DNA of 64,000 nucleotides from Dyadobacter sp. MSC1_007 (GCF_023667495.1 NZ_JAMOZL010000003.1:496001-560000); one strand, 5' to 3'; shown: positions 24,690-34,303, numbered from the stretch's first letter. A program made the numbers and translations. The notes: generated by a model from the letters alone, not told the origin.

Positions 24690-26981
24690 GTGGAGCAACT
24701 GGTTGAATCCCTCAACATTGACCTGGAACAGGAGCGTAAGGACATCCTCAAGAAGTATCGCCGGCTTTTAAGAACAGCCAAACCTTTTTTGAAGGACAAT
24801 GATGCTAAACTAATCAAAAAAGCCTTTTATACTTCCGTCGATGCGCATAAGGACATGCGTCGCCGGTCGGGAGAGCCATATATTTACCACCCGCTCGCAG
24901 TGGCGCAGATCGTCGTGGAGGAGATCGGGCTGGGTACAACGGGGATTGTTGCCGCATTGCTGCACGACGTGGTGGAAGATACTGATATGGGTATCGACGA
25001 TATCGAGCGGTTGTTTGGAAAAAAGGTTGCCAAAATCATCGACGGACTGACTAAAATTTCAGGCCGTTTCGAGTATGGTTCGTCGCAACAAGCTGAAAAC
25101 TTCCGGAAAATGCTGCTCACGCTCTCGGACGATGTGCGTGTGATCCTGGTTAAGCTTGCGGACAGGCTGCATAATATGCGTACGCTCGACAGCATGCCGC
25201 GCGATAAGCAGCTGAAAATCGCTTCCGAAACGATATTTATCTATGCGCCGCTGGCCCACAGACTGGGGCTTTACAGTATTAAGTCGGAGCTGGAAGAGCT
25301 TTATCTCAAATACACCGAACCACAGGAATATCGTGCGGTGGCGCGGAAGCTAAGGGAAACCAAGGGCATCCGGGACCGCTTTATCGCCAAGTTCATGGAG
25401 CCTATTGCCCAGGACCTGGAATCTGCCGGGCTTAACTTCATCCTGAAAGGCCGTCCCAAGTCGATTTATTCGATCTGGAACAAGATGCGGAAGCAGAATA
25501 AGCCATTTGAGGAGATATATGACCTTTTCGCTATCCGGATCGTGCTCGAATCGCCGCCGGAAAGCGATCGTGAAAAAGCCATCTGCTGGCAGGCCTATTC
25601 CATCGTTACCGATCATTATAAGCCCAACCCGGACCGCTTAAAGGACTTTTTGAGCACGCCGAGGGCCAATGGGTACCAGTCGCTGCATTCCACGGTGATG
25701 AGTAAGAGCGGGCAATGGGTGGAAGTACAGATCCGTACGTCAAGAATGGACGAAATTGCGGAGAAGGGTTATGCGGCGCACTGGAAATACAAAGGAAACG
25801 ACACTAAGGTCAAAGGAAATATAGAGCAATGGATCACGCAGGTGCGCGAGACATTGGAAAATGGTTTTGGGGATAAAACAGCCGCCATTGAGTTCCTGGA
25901 CGAATTCAGAAGCAACCTTTTTAATGAGGAGGTTTTTGTATTTACCCCAAAAGGAGAACTGAAAGTGTTACAGGCCGGGGCTACGGCGCTGGATTTTGCA
26001 TTTGATATCCACTCGGAAGTGGGTGCGCATTGCATGGCCGCGAAAGTGGGCGGGATATTGGTGCCGATCAGTTATGTGCTTAACAATGGTGATCAGATCG
26101 AGATCATTACATCCAGCAAACAGAAACCCAATGAGGACTGGCTGAGGATTGTGGTCACATCCAAGGCGCGGGCGAGGATCAAGGACTTTCTGAAAGAGGA
26201 TAACCGCCGTTACGAAACGGATGGACGCCAGATGGTCGAGAAAAAGTTGAAGACGCTTGGAATTGATCTGACAGCTGAAACGGTTAACCAACTCAGGGCG
26301 TTTTTTGAATGCAAAACTGCGACAGACTTTTTTTACCGGATCGGAAAAGGCTATATCCAGCTTGACGAGTTAAAAAGATTTAAAAGAGACCGCGAGGCGA
26401 AGGAACGCAAGGCAAACGAAAATGGGAATGCCAATGCATTGCCCCCGGCATCTTCGGGCGACGGGAAGACACTTACTAAGTTTCTCAAACACATCCACGG
26501 CGACCGTGCCGACAGCGATACGCTGCTTATCGGCGACGATATGGATAAAATTGATTACAAACTAGCACCGTGCTGTAATCCGATTGCGGGTGATGACGTT
26601 TTTGGGTTTGTAACTATTAATGAAGGCATCAAGATCCACCGGACCACCTGCCCCAATGCGGCCGAATTGATGTCCAAGCACGGTAACCGGATCATTAAGG
26701 CGAAATGGGAGTCGGGCAAGGATGAAGCGTTCCTGGCAGGACTATATTTGTCGGGAACCGATCGCGTTGGATTGGTGAACGATGTAACGCGGATCATTTC
26801 GAATGAGCTGCATATTAATATGAGAGGGCTTACGATTGACACGAAGGATGGCGTTTTCAATGGAGATATCAAACTTTATGTCCAGGATACGAAACACCTC
26901 GACATTCTCATCAACAAACTGGAACAAGTAGAAGGAGTTTACAATGTCCAGCGATTTGATACCAATCTGAATGGCAAGTAA
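24690..26981 (+). CDS. rsh: RelA/SpoT homologue, bifunctional (p)ppGpp synthetase/hydrolase
   Basis: This 763-residue alarmone enzyme has a full set of domains. The HD hydrolase motif is intact (His67 in IYHPL; LLHDVVEDTD at residues 91-99), so hydrolase activity is expected. The synthetase domain shows YDLFAIRIVLE and ANGYQSLHSTV, and the TGS domain shows FVFTPKGELKVL. The C-terminal zinc-finger-like part (APCCNPIAGDDVFGF, HRTTCPNA) and an ACT domain (VGLVNDVTRIISNELHINMRG) follow. The start codon is GTG. The gene is followed by fur and purA on the same strand, an order common in Bacteroidota. Confidence 0.95.
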   Translation: MEQLVESLNIDLEQERKDILKKYRRLLRTAKPFLKDNDAKLIKKAFYTSVDAHKDMRRRSGEPYIYHPLAVAQIVVEEIGLGTTGIVAALLHDVVEDTDMGIDDIERLFGKKVAKIIDGLTKISGRFEYGSSQQAENFRKMLLTLSDDVRVILVKLADRLHNMRTLDSMPRDKQLKIASETIFIYAPLAHRLGLYSIKSELEELYLKYTEPQEYRAVARKLRETKGIRDRFIAKFMEPIAQDLESAGLNFILKGRPKSIYSIWNKMRKQNKPFEEIYDLFAIRIVLESPPESDREKAICWQAYSIVTDHYKPNPDRLKDFLSTPRANGYQSLHSTVMSKSGQWVEVQIRTSRMDEIAEKGYAAHWKYKGNDTKVKGNIEQWITQVRETLENGFGDKTAAIEFLDEFRSNLFNEEVFVFTPKGELKVLQAGATALDFAFDIHSEVGAHCMAAKVGGILVPISYVLNNGDQIEIITSSKQKPNEDWLRIVVTSKARARIKDFLKEDNRRYETDGRQMVEKKLKTLGIDLTAETVNQLRAFFECKTATDFFYRIGKGYIQLDELKRFKRDREAKERKANENGNANALPPASSGDGKTLTKFLKHIHGDRADSDTLLIGDDMDKIDYKLAPCCNPIAGDDVFGFVTINEGIKIHRTTCPNAAELMSKHGNRIIKAKWESGKDEAFLAGLYLSGTDRVGLVNDVTRIISNELHINMRGLTIDTKDGVFNGDIKLYVQDTKHLDILINKLEQVEGVYNVQRFDTNLNGK

Positions 26982-27107
26982 TGGCTGAACCATTACCGCT
27001 CTGATGTGTTTATTGAATTGGTAATTAATGGGGTAGGAAGAGTAAGGCAGACAGAGTAAATGTGATTTAAGTAAAAAAGCGTATTTTCGCGCAAGAATAT
27101 CAGAGAT

Positions 27108-27611
27108 ATGCCACAAGCCAGCAAACCAAATTTCGAAGCCGCTAAGAAAATATTGACGGCTTACCTGGAAAATAAGGGACTTCGTAAAACGCCTGAGCGG
27201 TTTGCGATTTTGGAGGAGATTTATACCAGGGAAGATCACTTCGATGTAGATGAGCTTTACATCAGCATGAAAAACAAACGTTACCGTGTCAGCCGCGCGA
27301 CGGTTTACAACACATTGGACGTTTTGGTGGATTGCGACCTGGTTACCAAGCATCAGTTTGGTAAAAACCTGGCCCAATTCGAAAAATCTTATGGCAACAA
27401 ACAGCACGATCACCTGATCTGCACCGACTGTCATAAGGTAATGGAGTTCTGCGATCCGAGGATCCAATCGATCCAGAACATGGTTGGAGAGATGCTTAAT
27501 TTCAGTGTAATGCATCACTCATTGATTTTCTACGGAAACTGTAATAAAGAAAACTGCCAGAACCGGAACGAAATGCCCCGGGAAACCACGGCTGTTTACG
27601 AAGACAGATAG
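27108..27611 (+). CDS. fur: Ferric uptake regulator family protein
   Basis: This 167-residue regulator has a winged-helix domain (RKTPERFAILEEIY, then RVSRATVYNTLDVLVDCDLV) and a dimerisation domain with HDHLICTDCHKVMEFCD and a second C-terminal pair NCNKENC. Both structural-zinc CxxC-type sites are present. Its sequence and position between rsh and purA match the housekeeping Fur of Bacteroidota. It is distinct from the shorter Zur-like protein at 12664-13074. No classic Fur box was evident upstream. Confidence 0.92.
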   Translation: MPQASKPNFEAAKKILTAYLENKGLRKTPERFAILEEIYTREDHFDVDELYISMKNKRYRVSRATVYNTLDVLVDCDLVTKHQFGKNLAQFEKSYGNKQHDHLICTDCHKVMEFCDPRIQSIQNMVGEMLNFSVMHHSLIFYGNCNKENCQNRNEMPRETTAVYEDR

Positions 27612-27625
27612 TATTATCACGTTCA

Positions 27626-27651
27626 GGGCCGGCAAGTGACCTTACCGGCCC
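27626..27651. other. GC-rich hairpin between fur and purA
   Basis: GGGCCGG (27626-27632) pairs with CCGGCCC (27645-27651) with partial pairing inside the loop. No T run follows on either strand, so it is not a standard terminator; it could be a weak attenuator or mRNA end structure. Confidence 0.5.
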
Positions 27652-27690
27652 ACCTTACACCATATTTAGTTTCAGTAATCAAATATTTGA

Positions 27691-28989
27691 ATGAAAGTTG
27701 ACGTACTACTTGGTCTTCAATGGGGAGACGAGGGAAAAGGAAAAATTGTGGATGTTCTGGCGCCACGTTATCAGGTTGTAGCCCGTTTCCAAGGCGGGCC
27801 CAATGCCGGACACACATTGGAGTTTGACGGTATCAAGCACGTGCTGCATCAGATCCCGTCCGGGATTTTCCGCAGCGATATCCAGAATATTATTGGAAAC
27901 GGCGTTGTGCTCGATCCGATCGTTTTTAAAAGAGAGATCGAAAATCTGGCGAAGTATAACCTTGACCTGATCAGTAATTTATTTGTTTCCAAAAAAGCAT
28001 CCCTGATCCTTCCAACCCACTCTCTGCTGGATGCAGCTTATGAGCGTTCAAAAGGTGATTCCAAGATTGGCTCGACACTTCGCGGTATCGGACCTGCCTA
28101 TCAGGATAAAGTAGCCAGATTAGGTCTTAGGGTAGGAGATGTGCTTTCTCCACGCTTCGCTGAGAAATATCAGAAGCTGGTGGACGCTCACAAGGCGATT
28201 CTTGATTACTATTCATTTGATTATTCCGCAGTACTTCCGCAATCTGAAGAAAATTTCTTTGCTGCGATCGAGTTCATGCGTCAGTTTAAGCTGGTTAACA
28301 GCGAATACATTGTGAACGATGCATTGGCTGCGGGCAAAACGGTGTTGGCAGAAGGAGCGCAAGGCTCATTGCTTGATATCGATTTCGGATCGTATCCATT
28401 CGTAACCAGCTCGACCACGATGACAGCCGGTGCTTCTACGGGCTTGGGTATTGCTCCCAGACAAATTGGAGAGGTGTTTGGTATCTTCAAAGCCTATTGC
28501 ACAAGGGTAGGAAGCGGGCCATTCCCGACCGAACTAATGGACGAAACCGGCGAGAAAATGCGCCAGGAAGGCCGTGAGTTTGGTGCTACTACCGGACGTC
28601 CGCGCCGCTGCGGCTGGCTTGACCTGCCTGCATTGAAATATGCAATCATGATCAACGGGGTTACCCAGCTGATTATGATGAAGGTGGATGTCCTTAATAT
28701 TTTTGATACGATCAAGATCTGTACACATTATCGCCTGGCCGACGGTTCATTAACCGAACAGCTTCCATACGACCTTTGCGACGAAGCCGTAGAACCGGTT
28801 TATACAGAATTCAAAGGATGGAGTCAATCGCTGGAAGGTATCCACGATTTCGACGCTGTCCCTCAGGAATTGATTGCTTATGTGAAATTCCTGGAAGAAG
28901 AATTGAAGTTGCCTATCACATTCATCTCAACCGGCCCTGATCGCCAAGAACTGATCAGCCGCGAAGCACCAGCGTTGCTGGGAGCTTGA
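27691..28989 (+). CDS. purA: Adenylosuccinate synthetase
   Basis: This enzyme of AMP synthesis joins IMP and aspartate using GTP. It has 432 residues, the normal length. The GTP-binding QWGDEGKGKIVD is at residues 10-21, with Asp and His catalytic residues in GDEGKG and NAGHTLEFDG. STLRGIGPAYQDKVAR and the C-terminal FISTGPDRQELI are conserved. It follows fur by 79 bp on the same strand. The downstream REP-like palindrome (29032-29093) may end its transcript. Confidence 0.98.
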   Translation: MKVDVLLGLQWGDEGKGKIVDVLAPRYQVVARFQGGPNAGHTLEFDGIKHVLHQIPSGIFRSDIQNIIGNGVVLDPIVFKREIENLAKYNLDLISNLFVSKKASLILPTHSLLDAAYERSKGDSKIGSTLRGIGPAYQDKVARLGLRVGDVLSPRFAEKYQKLVDAHKAILDYYSFDYSAVLPQSEENFFAAIEFMRQFKLVNSEYIVNDALAAGKTVLAEGAQGSLLDIDFGSYPFVTSSTTMTAGASTGLGIAPRQIGEVFGIFKAYCTRVGSGPFPTELMDETGEKMRQEGREFGATTGRPRRCGWLDLPALKYAIMINGVTQLIMMKVDVLNIFDTIKICTHYRLADGSLTEQLPYDLCDEAVEPVYTEFKGWSQSLEGIHDFDAVPQELIAYVKFLEEELKLPITFISTGPDRQELISREAPALLGA

Positions 28990-29031
28990 TTTGAGGTTAG
29001 TTAGGGGAGACATTAACAGGTCTGACGTTAT

Positions 29032-29093
29032 TGTCAGCCTGAGCGGAGTCGAAGGCGTCGTGCACGATGCCTTCGACTCCGCTCAGGCTGACA
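29032..29093. repeat. REP-like palindromic element, copy 3
   Basis: A 29-bp inverted repeat (29032-29060 and 29065-29093), with one G-U type mismatch, closes on a TGCA tetraloop. The core GCCTGAGCGGAGTCGAAGGC is related to copies 1 and 2. It lies between convergent purA and the SNF2 ATPase gene. Confidence 0.92.
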
Positions 29094-29149
29094 GCGTTTG
29101 AGCCCCCAGGGCGACAGTCGTTTTAAGCAACTATGATAAGAGACAAGTG

Positions 29150-32092
29150 TTACGAAAGCAAATTCAAAACATCCTCCCTGCTAAGTGATTTGATGAAACC
29201 TTCTTCGTTTGAAATCAGGTCGTCGGCTAGTTGTTTCTTGGATCTTTGGAGAGCAAGGATCTTTTCTTCCACCGAGTTTTTCGTGATGAATTTGTAGGTA
29301 AATACCGTGCGGTCCTGGCCAATACGGTGCGCACGGTCTACTGCCTGGGCTTCGATGGCGGGGTTCCACCAGGGATCCAGAATAAATACGTAATCCGCCG
29401 CGGTGAGGTTGAGTCCTAATCCTCCTGCTTTGAGAGAGATCAGAAAGATTTTAATGTCCTGGTTGTTCTGGAAAGATTCTACCTGCTCTTGACGATCACG
29501 GGTGCCGCCATCCAGATAGGCATAGGTAATGCCTTTTTCATCCAGATATTGCCGGAAAAGATCAAGATGTTTAATGTATTGGCTGAAAATCAATATTTTA
29601 TGATCTTCGCTCATGACGGTCTGCAACTTATACAGCACATCTTCGAACTTACCTGAATCATATGCGTATTCCGGGTTTACCATGACAGGATGGTTCGCCA
29701 GTTGGCGAAGTTTGGTCAAACCTTGCAATACAACCAGCTGGGACTTTGAAATACCTTCTGAATCAATGCTTTGCAGGATCAGGTTCCGGTAGTAGGCTTT
29801 GGCTTCCTCGTAAGCCTTTTCCTGCTCGTCCGACATGTCGCAGTATTGAATGCTTTCTACCTTTTCGGGAAGGTCTGTCGCTACCTGCGATTTTAACCGT
29901 CTAAGAATGAATGGCTTGATCAGATTATAGAGCCGTTTTGTCTTCTCTTCGTCGCCCCGTTTTTCAATAGGGATCTGAAATTCATCCCTGAAAAACGCCT
30001 GGGTCCCAAGTAGGCCCGGATTCACGAACGACATTTGCGACCAAAGGTCCAGCGTATTGTTTTCAATTGGAGTGCCCGTAAGTACGAGCCGATGCGATGA
30101 GTTCAGTTTTCTTACCGCTTTGGTAATAATAGACGAAGGGTTTTTAATGGCCTGCGATTCGTCCAGGATCACGTAGTTAAAGCGGTAATGCTCCATGATC
30201 TCAATATCCAGCCGGATAATGCCGTAGGACGTCAGAATAAGGTCAAAGTTCTCGAATTGCGTGGTATCTTTTTCGCGGTTGGTGCCGGTATACAGCATTA
30301 CCCGAAGTTCGGGGGTGAATTTCTTCGCTTCCAGTTGCCAGTTATAAAGTAGCGACGTGGGCATAATCAGAATCGAAGGCCTGTTTGCGCCCGCTTCTTT
30401 TTCCGATTGCAGCAATGCGAGCGTCTGCACTGTTTTTCCGAGGCCCATATCATCCGCCAGACAGCCTCCAAACCGATATTGCTTCAAGAAATTGAGCCAA
30501 TCGTAGCCCGTTTTTTGATAAGGACGCAATATGCCTTCAAAATGGACCGGAGGCTCAACCGGTTCAATCTGGGAGAAATCGCGCAGGTTCTCTAATTTCC
30601 TGCTGATGACTGCCGTTGCCAGATTTTCCTCTTTCAACTCCTGCACGAGTGCGAGATGGTGCATTCTGAGCGTAAGCTGGTCGTTATCAATACCATTTTC
30701 GGTGAAAGAGAAAAACTCTGAATATTTGGTAAACCACCATTCGGGAATCACCGCTATTTCACCGTTTGGAAGTAAAAATTCCTTTTTACGGTTGAGGATA
30801 TAGTTCCTGAGTTGAATAAACGGGATTTCAAATTCACCAAATTTTACTTTGGCATTGATATCAAACCAATCGCGACCTTCTTGAATAGAAATGTCGAGAG
30901 ACGAATATCCGAGGAAATAACGCTTGGTATCGCTGGTATTCTGTCTGACCGAAATGCCGTTTTCAGACAATGCGATTGCATTTCCCTGCAACCAGCCGAA
31001 CGCCTGTGACTTAGGCATCTGGATTTTTCCACTCCGCATATTAAGCCCCCAGTCCTTCAATATCCGCACATGCTGTGTTTCGGCCTCAATATTGCGCTTC
31101 ACCTTATTGAAGAAATAATCGTTTCCCCGCTTCTCCATGTGTACACTCGACGGGTGCGCGAAGCTGTCATAATGGAATGAAAAGCCTGCATATTGAAACG
31201 AAAGGTCAAAAGTGACATCGTTATCCTCTTCCTCCATGACTTCCACATCTTCACTATCCTGAAAAAGAACGGGCGTTTTCTTGGTAGTGGAAGAAAATTC
31301 TGAAATAGTCAGGATGGTTTTGGGTACAGAGGATACATTTCTGATCTCAAAACCCCTTGCAACGACATCATAGGACGCGATTAGCGGCGCTACGAACCGG
31401 CCATAATATTGTTCCTCGACCTGCCCTGGAATGGCTATGAACTTCTTGGCCAGGAAAGGCTTGATCTTTTTACCGTCAACATTGCCTTCAAAATGGAAAA
31501 GGTGGCCGTCGAGCACGAGCCAGGCGGGATCCTCACAGACCAGGAATGCATTTTTGTACTGAAAATCCAGTTTTTGCATTTTGTGCCTGATCGTCGGAAA
31601 GTAGTGGGTGTTATCCTCATTCCGGATAAAATGAAAACGAATGGTCGCTTTTTCATTTTCCCACATCACGGGTTTCCATAACGGGTTCCCGTCATTGCCC
31701 ATAATGAATATGTCCTTTCCCGCGAGCCTTTCGAGTATCCGTGCCTTGGCGTTTTCGAGATAGCCCGCTATCGCCTCCTGAATAAGCTTGTCTCCTTTTT
31801 GAGCGTCATACGCTTTCAGAAAGAAATCGACGGCATTGAGTTTTTTGGTATTGAATTTTTTTAAAACCGCATCTTGCTGAATATCGTCGATCAACTTAAC
31901 GAGCTCGAAGTCCTTCGTATCAATACCGGCACGAAATTCTTTGATATTCTTAGACGAAATGTTCTGGATCTGAAAGGAAAAGTCTCCCTGCTGGGTCAGC
32001 TGGACCACAAATGCCTCGAATATGTAACCCAGATACTCATGGTTAAGAATTGAATAAACAATTTTAAATGGCTCTGAGGGAGAAACTTTCAT
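29150..32092 (-). CDS. SNF2-family DEAD/DEAH ATPase
   Basis: This 980-residue protein has a long non-conserved N-terminal half (about residues 1-520) followed by a complete Swi2/Snf2 motor. Walker A (ADDMGLGKT) is at about residue 545, the DEAD-like DESQ (VILDESQAIKN) at about 645, motif III LTGTPIENN follows, and motif VI AVDRAHRIGQ lies near residue 930. Many Bacteroidota encode this protein as a single housekeeping copy. The N-terminal half includes an acidic stretch (DSEDVEVMEEEDNDV). It might remodel RNA polymerase or nucleoid proteins like RapA, but no partner gene is adjacent. Confidence 0.9.
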   Translation of the reverse strand: MKVSPSEPFKIVYSILNHEYLGYIFEAFVVQLTQQGDFSFQIQNISSKNIKEFRAGIDTKDFELVKLIDDIQQDAVLKKFNTKKLNAVDFFLKAYDAQKGDKLIQEAIAGYLENAKARILERLAGKDIFIMGNDGNPLWKPVMWENEKATIRFHFIRNEDNTHYFPTIRHKMQKLDFQYKNAFLVCEDPAWLVLDGHLFHFEGNVDGKKIKPFLAKKFIAIPGQVEEQYYGRFVAPLIASYDVVARGFEIRNVSSVPKTILTISEFSSTTKKTPVLFQDSEDVEVMEEEDNDVTFDLSFQYAGFSFHYDSFAHPSSVHMEKRGNDYFFNKVKRNIEAETQHVRILKDWGLNMRSGKIQMPKSQAFGWLQGNAIALSENGISVRQNTSDTKRYFLGYSSLDISIQEGRDWFDINAKVKFGEFEIPFIQLRNYILNRKKEFLLPNGEIAVIPEWWFTKYSEFFSFTENGIDNDQLTLRMHHLALVQELKEENLATAVISRKLENLRDFSQIEPVEPPVHFEGILRPYQKTGYDWLNFLKQYRFGGCLADDMGLGKTVQTLALLQSEKEAGANRPSILIMPTSLLYNWQLEAKKFTPELRVMLYTGTNREKDTTQFENFDLILTSYGIIRLDIEIMEHYRFNYVILDESQAIKNPSSIITKAVRKLNSSHRLVLTGTPIENNTLDLWSQMSFVNPGLLGTQAFFRDEFQIPIEKRGDEEKTKRLYNLIKPFILRRLKSQVATDLPEKVESIQYCDMSDEQEKAYEEAKAYYRNLILQSIDSEGISKSQLVVLQGLTKLRQLANHPVMVNPEYAYDSGKFEDVLYKLQTVMSEDHKILIFSQYIKHLDLFRQYLDEKGITYAYLDGGTRDRQEQVESFQNNQDIKIFLISLKAGGLGLNLTAADYVFILDPWWNPAIEAQAVDRAHRIGQDRTVFTYKFITKNSVEEKILALQRSKKQLADDLISNEEGFIKSLSREDVLNLLS

Positions 32093-32175
32093 TAGTCTAT
32101 CGTTGGCTAAATTTCATGTTGATGTCGAAGAGACACCTCCACTATTTATAAAGGTTCTTTCGATTTGGAAAACTT

Positions 32176-32183
32176 CAAATATA
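32176..32183 (-). promoter_or_regulatory. -7 box of the SNF2 gene
   Basis: The complement reads TATATTTG, a perfect -7 box, 84 bp before the ATG. The -33 position has TTT instead of TTG at the expected 20-nt distance. Confidence 0.45.
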
Positions 32184-32270
32184 AGTCAATTGAAGCCCAA
32201 ATGAAAGCAGCCAGATAAACGCTTTGAAAAAATATTATAGAATAAATTTTAATGCGATTTAGAGTAAATC

Positions 32271-33047
32271 CTACAAATTGGAGAAGATCGAAGTGAAACT
32301 ACCATTGGCCGAAATTTCCTGCGCCAGCGCCCCCATATGCTCGTAAACCTTGTTAAACACAAATGGCCCCATACTGATCCTTTTCACGCCCAGTTTTTGC
32401 AATGCGTTGAAATCTGGCAGTGCGGGCATGCACATCACGTTTACGGGCAGGCTTGTTGCTGCAACTACCGCCTGAATGTCCTTGCTTTTGGTGATGCATG
32501 GGACAAATATGCCGTTCGCACCCGCAGTTTCATACGCTTGCGCCCGGGCGATACTCTGGCTCAGCGCGTCAGGCATTCCCAATAGAAAGCCGTCGGTGCG
32601 CACATTCACAAAGATCCGGACGTTCTCCCTGGTAAGCTGGTTGGTAATAGCAAACAGCCTTTTGCGGAATTCGGCGGCAGGCATGATCCGGCGCTCAGGC
32701 TTGGCGAAAGAGTCTTCCAGGTTGATGCCGGCAACACCCGCGTCGTGCAACTTTTTAATGTTAGTCACTACATTGTCAATATTGACGGCAAATCCTCCTT
32801 CGATATCGACTGAAAGGGGGATTTTTACGGATTCCACCGCCTTTTTAGCCAACTGTAAAACGAGTTCGAAAGGGACATTTTCGCCGTCGTCGTAACCGAA
32901 TGCATTTGCGAGTGCCTGGCTGGACGTCCCTATTGCCTTGTAACCATTCTGCTCAAACATCCGGGCGCTTTGAACGTCCCAGATGTTTCCCAGCAATAAA
33001 GGAGATGTTTGTTGATGAAGTTGTAAGAATTTTTCGAAATGGCCCAT
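32271..33047 (-). CDS. PEP mutase / isocitrate lyase family protein
   Basis: This 258-residue TIM-barrel enzyme belongs to the phosphonopyruvate mutase/isocitrate lyase superfamily. Family residues are visible in LLLGNIWDVQSARMFEQNG, LSVDIEGGFAVNIDNV (metal Asp/Glu) and AGVAGINLEDSF (the GxxGixiED signature). The Lys-Cys-Gly-His loop of true isocitrate lyase is absent, so it is a short PEP-mutase-like protein, possibly a C-C lyase for a 2-methylisocitrate-like or oxaloacetate substrate. It lies 96 bp downstream of an AraC regulator on the same strand, with an inverted repeat at its promoter. Confidence 0.85.
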   Translation of the reverse strand: MGHFEKFLQLHQQTSPLLLGNIWDVQSARMFEQNGYKAIGTSSQALANAFGYDDGENVPFELVLQLAKKAVESVKIPLSVDIEGGFAVNIDNVVTNIKKLHDAGVAGINLEDSFAKPERRIMPAAEFRKRLFAITNQLTRENVRIFVNVRTDGFLLGMPDALSQSIARAQAYETAGANGIFVPCITKSKDIQAVVAATSLPVNVMCMPALPDFNALQKLGVKRISMGPFVFNKVYEHMGALAQEISANGSFTSIFSNL

Positions 33048-33056
33048 AAGATGAAG

Positions 33057-33097
33057 TATACCTTTTGTTAATGATCTGATTTATTAGCAAAGGTATA
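33057..33097. promoter_or_regulatory. Inverted repeat around the PEP-mutase-family promoter
   Basis: TATACCTTT (33057-33065) and AAAGGTATA (33089-33097) form a perfect 9-bp inverted repeat separated by 23 nt. The right arm contains a minus-strand -7 box TACCTTTG (complement of 33088-33095). The preceding AraC-family gene encodes a candidate binder. Confidence 0.55.
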
Positions 33098-33143
33098 TCC
33101 GTCCCATTTTCTCGAATTGTACAAAACGGACCTATGCGTAAAA

Positions 33144-33956
33144 TTAACGGAGCAATAGCTGGTTGACAGCGGAAATGCTTTCCAGGTAAGCAGATGGAGT
33201 GATGCCTGTGAAGGATTTGAAATCGCGGATAAAATGTGACTGGTCGAAATATCCCGAATCGTAGGCCACCGAAGTGAGGGGCACGTTGGGTTGACCTATT
33301 AATGCAAGACTTTTTTTGAACCTGTTGATTTTGTCAAATGATTTGGGCGAAAGACCCGTATGCTGGTAAATGAGTTTTTGCAGATAACGGGTGGTAATGC
33401 CGTGGGACGAAGCTACACGGGTGATATTATTTTCTGCTGAATCGTTTTTGATGCTGGACAATATGTGCGCCACCTTATGAATGCGCTCGGATTTTTGCTG
33501 GTTGGCAAGCAGCTTGTTAGTTAGAAATTTGTCCAGGACTTCTATTCGCCTTTCGGTATTGTTTATATCGAGCAATTGCGCATGTAATGACCGGACCGGC
33601 CTTCCCATCACATCTTCCAGGTTGGACGCCTGATCATTGAAGACGCCTATTTGATCGTCCAGGAAACAAGAAGCGGAATGTGTAAAAAACCGTACGCCGA
33701 GCATACAATGTTTTCCGCTCGAACGAATGGCAAGCGGCCGCGTAATCTGGCCCCACAGCTCGGTGGCGGGATTGTCCAGAAACTTGTCTCCCTGCAACGA
33801 CTTCCAGATGCCGGTACCCAGGTTGAAAATCATTTCCATATCTCCGCTGGGAAATACGGTATCCTCAAAAGCCGCATTTGACTCCGACTCGAACAGATAA
33901 TAGTGCCGAATGTAAGGTTGCAGCACGGCTGACGGCTGGAAATACCTGAATTCCAT
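33144..33956 (-). CDS. AraC-family transcriptional regulator
   Basis: This regulator has 270 residues from ATG 33956. The C-terminal double helix-turn-helix is clear (NNITRVASSHGITTRYLQKLIYQHTGLSPKSF in pieces, then SVAYDSGYFDQSHFIRDFKSFTGITPSAYL). The N-terminal part (EFRYFQPSAVLQPYIRHYYLFE) fits the DUF6597 type of ligand-sensing domain found in many Bacteroidota regulators. The longer reading from 33998 adds 14 residues before the natural MEFRYF start and is rejected. It precedes the PEP-mutase-family gene and may control it. Confidence 0.88.
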   Translation of the reverse strand: MEFRYFQPSAVLQPYIRHYYLFESESNAAFEDTVFPSGDMEMIFNLGTGIWKSLQGDKFLDNPATELWGQITRPLAIRSSGKHCMLGVRFFTHSASCFLDDQIGVFNDQASNLEDVMGRPVRSLHAQLLDINNTERRIEVLDKFLTNKLLANQQKSERIHKVAHILSSIKNDSAENNITRVASSHGITTRYLQKLIYQHTGLSPKSFDKINRFKKSLALIGQPNVPLTSVAYDSGYFDQSHFIRDFKSFTGITPSAYLESISAVNQLLLR

Positions 33957-34120
33957 TGGAAAAAGCGTTATATAATGACCTTCGGGCGGTTCGCGCAATT
34001 GCTGTAATGAGACGACAATTTACAAAATGAAGGAGTGATCTGACCCGATAACGACGTTAAAATTACCGGAAATGCAGGAGCTGGAATTGTACAAAACGGA
34101 ACAGGGGAGGATTTCGGCAG

Positions 34121-34154
34121 AAAAAAGACCCCGGAGCATCGAGCTTGGGGTCTT
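34121..34154 (-). terminator. Terminator after tRNA-Leu(TAA)
   Basis: AAGACCCC (34125-34132) pairs with GGGGTCTT (34147-34154). On the minus strand TTTTTTC follows. The stem begins at the last base of the encoded CCA. Confidence 0.85.
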
Positions 34155-34242
34155 GGTACCGGGGACGGGAATCGAACCCGTACGAGCGTTTCGGCTCACA
34201 GGATTTTAAGTCCTGCGTGTCTACCAGTTCCACCACCCCGGC
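34154..34242 (-). tRNA. tRNA-Leu (anticodon TAA)
   Basis: The minus strand gives acceptor GCCGGGG/CCCCGGT, D-arm TGGTGGAACTGGTAGACAC, anticodon loop CTTAAAA (anticodon TAA), a long variable arm, T-loop TTCGATT, discriminator A and an encoded CCA. Confidence 0.96.
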
Positions 34243-34268
34243 GTGAGCCAGGCTCGGTACCAGTAAGA

Positions 34269-34295
34269 GAAAAAAAGCACCGTTTCCGGTGCTTT
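34269..34295 (-). terminator. Terminator-like hairpin between tRNA-Gly and tRNA-Leu
   Basis: A perfect 9-bp stem (AAAGCACCG 34274-34282 with CGGTGCTTT 34287-34295) with a 4-nt loop is followed on the minus strand by a run of T. It may limit read-through from tRNA-Gly into tRNA-Leu, or be an RNA processing signal. Confidence 0.75.
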
Positions 34296-34303
34296 GTCCT
34301 CTG

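Noticed and set aside
2535..29093. Repeats as a CRISPR array
   Set aside because: The three palindromes are kilobases apart, differ in sequence and have no regular spacers or cas genes.
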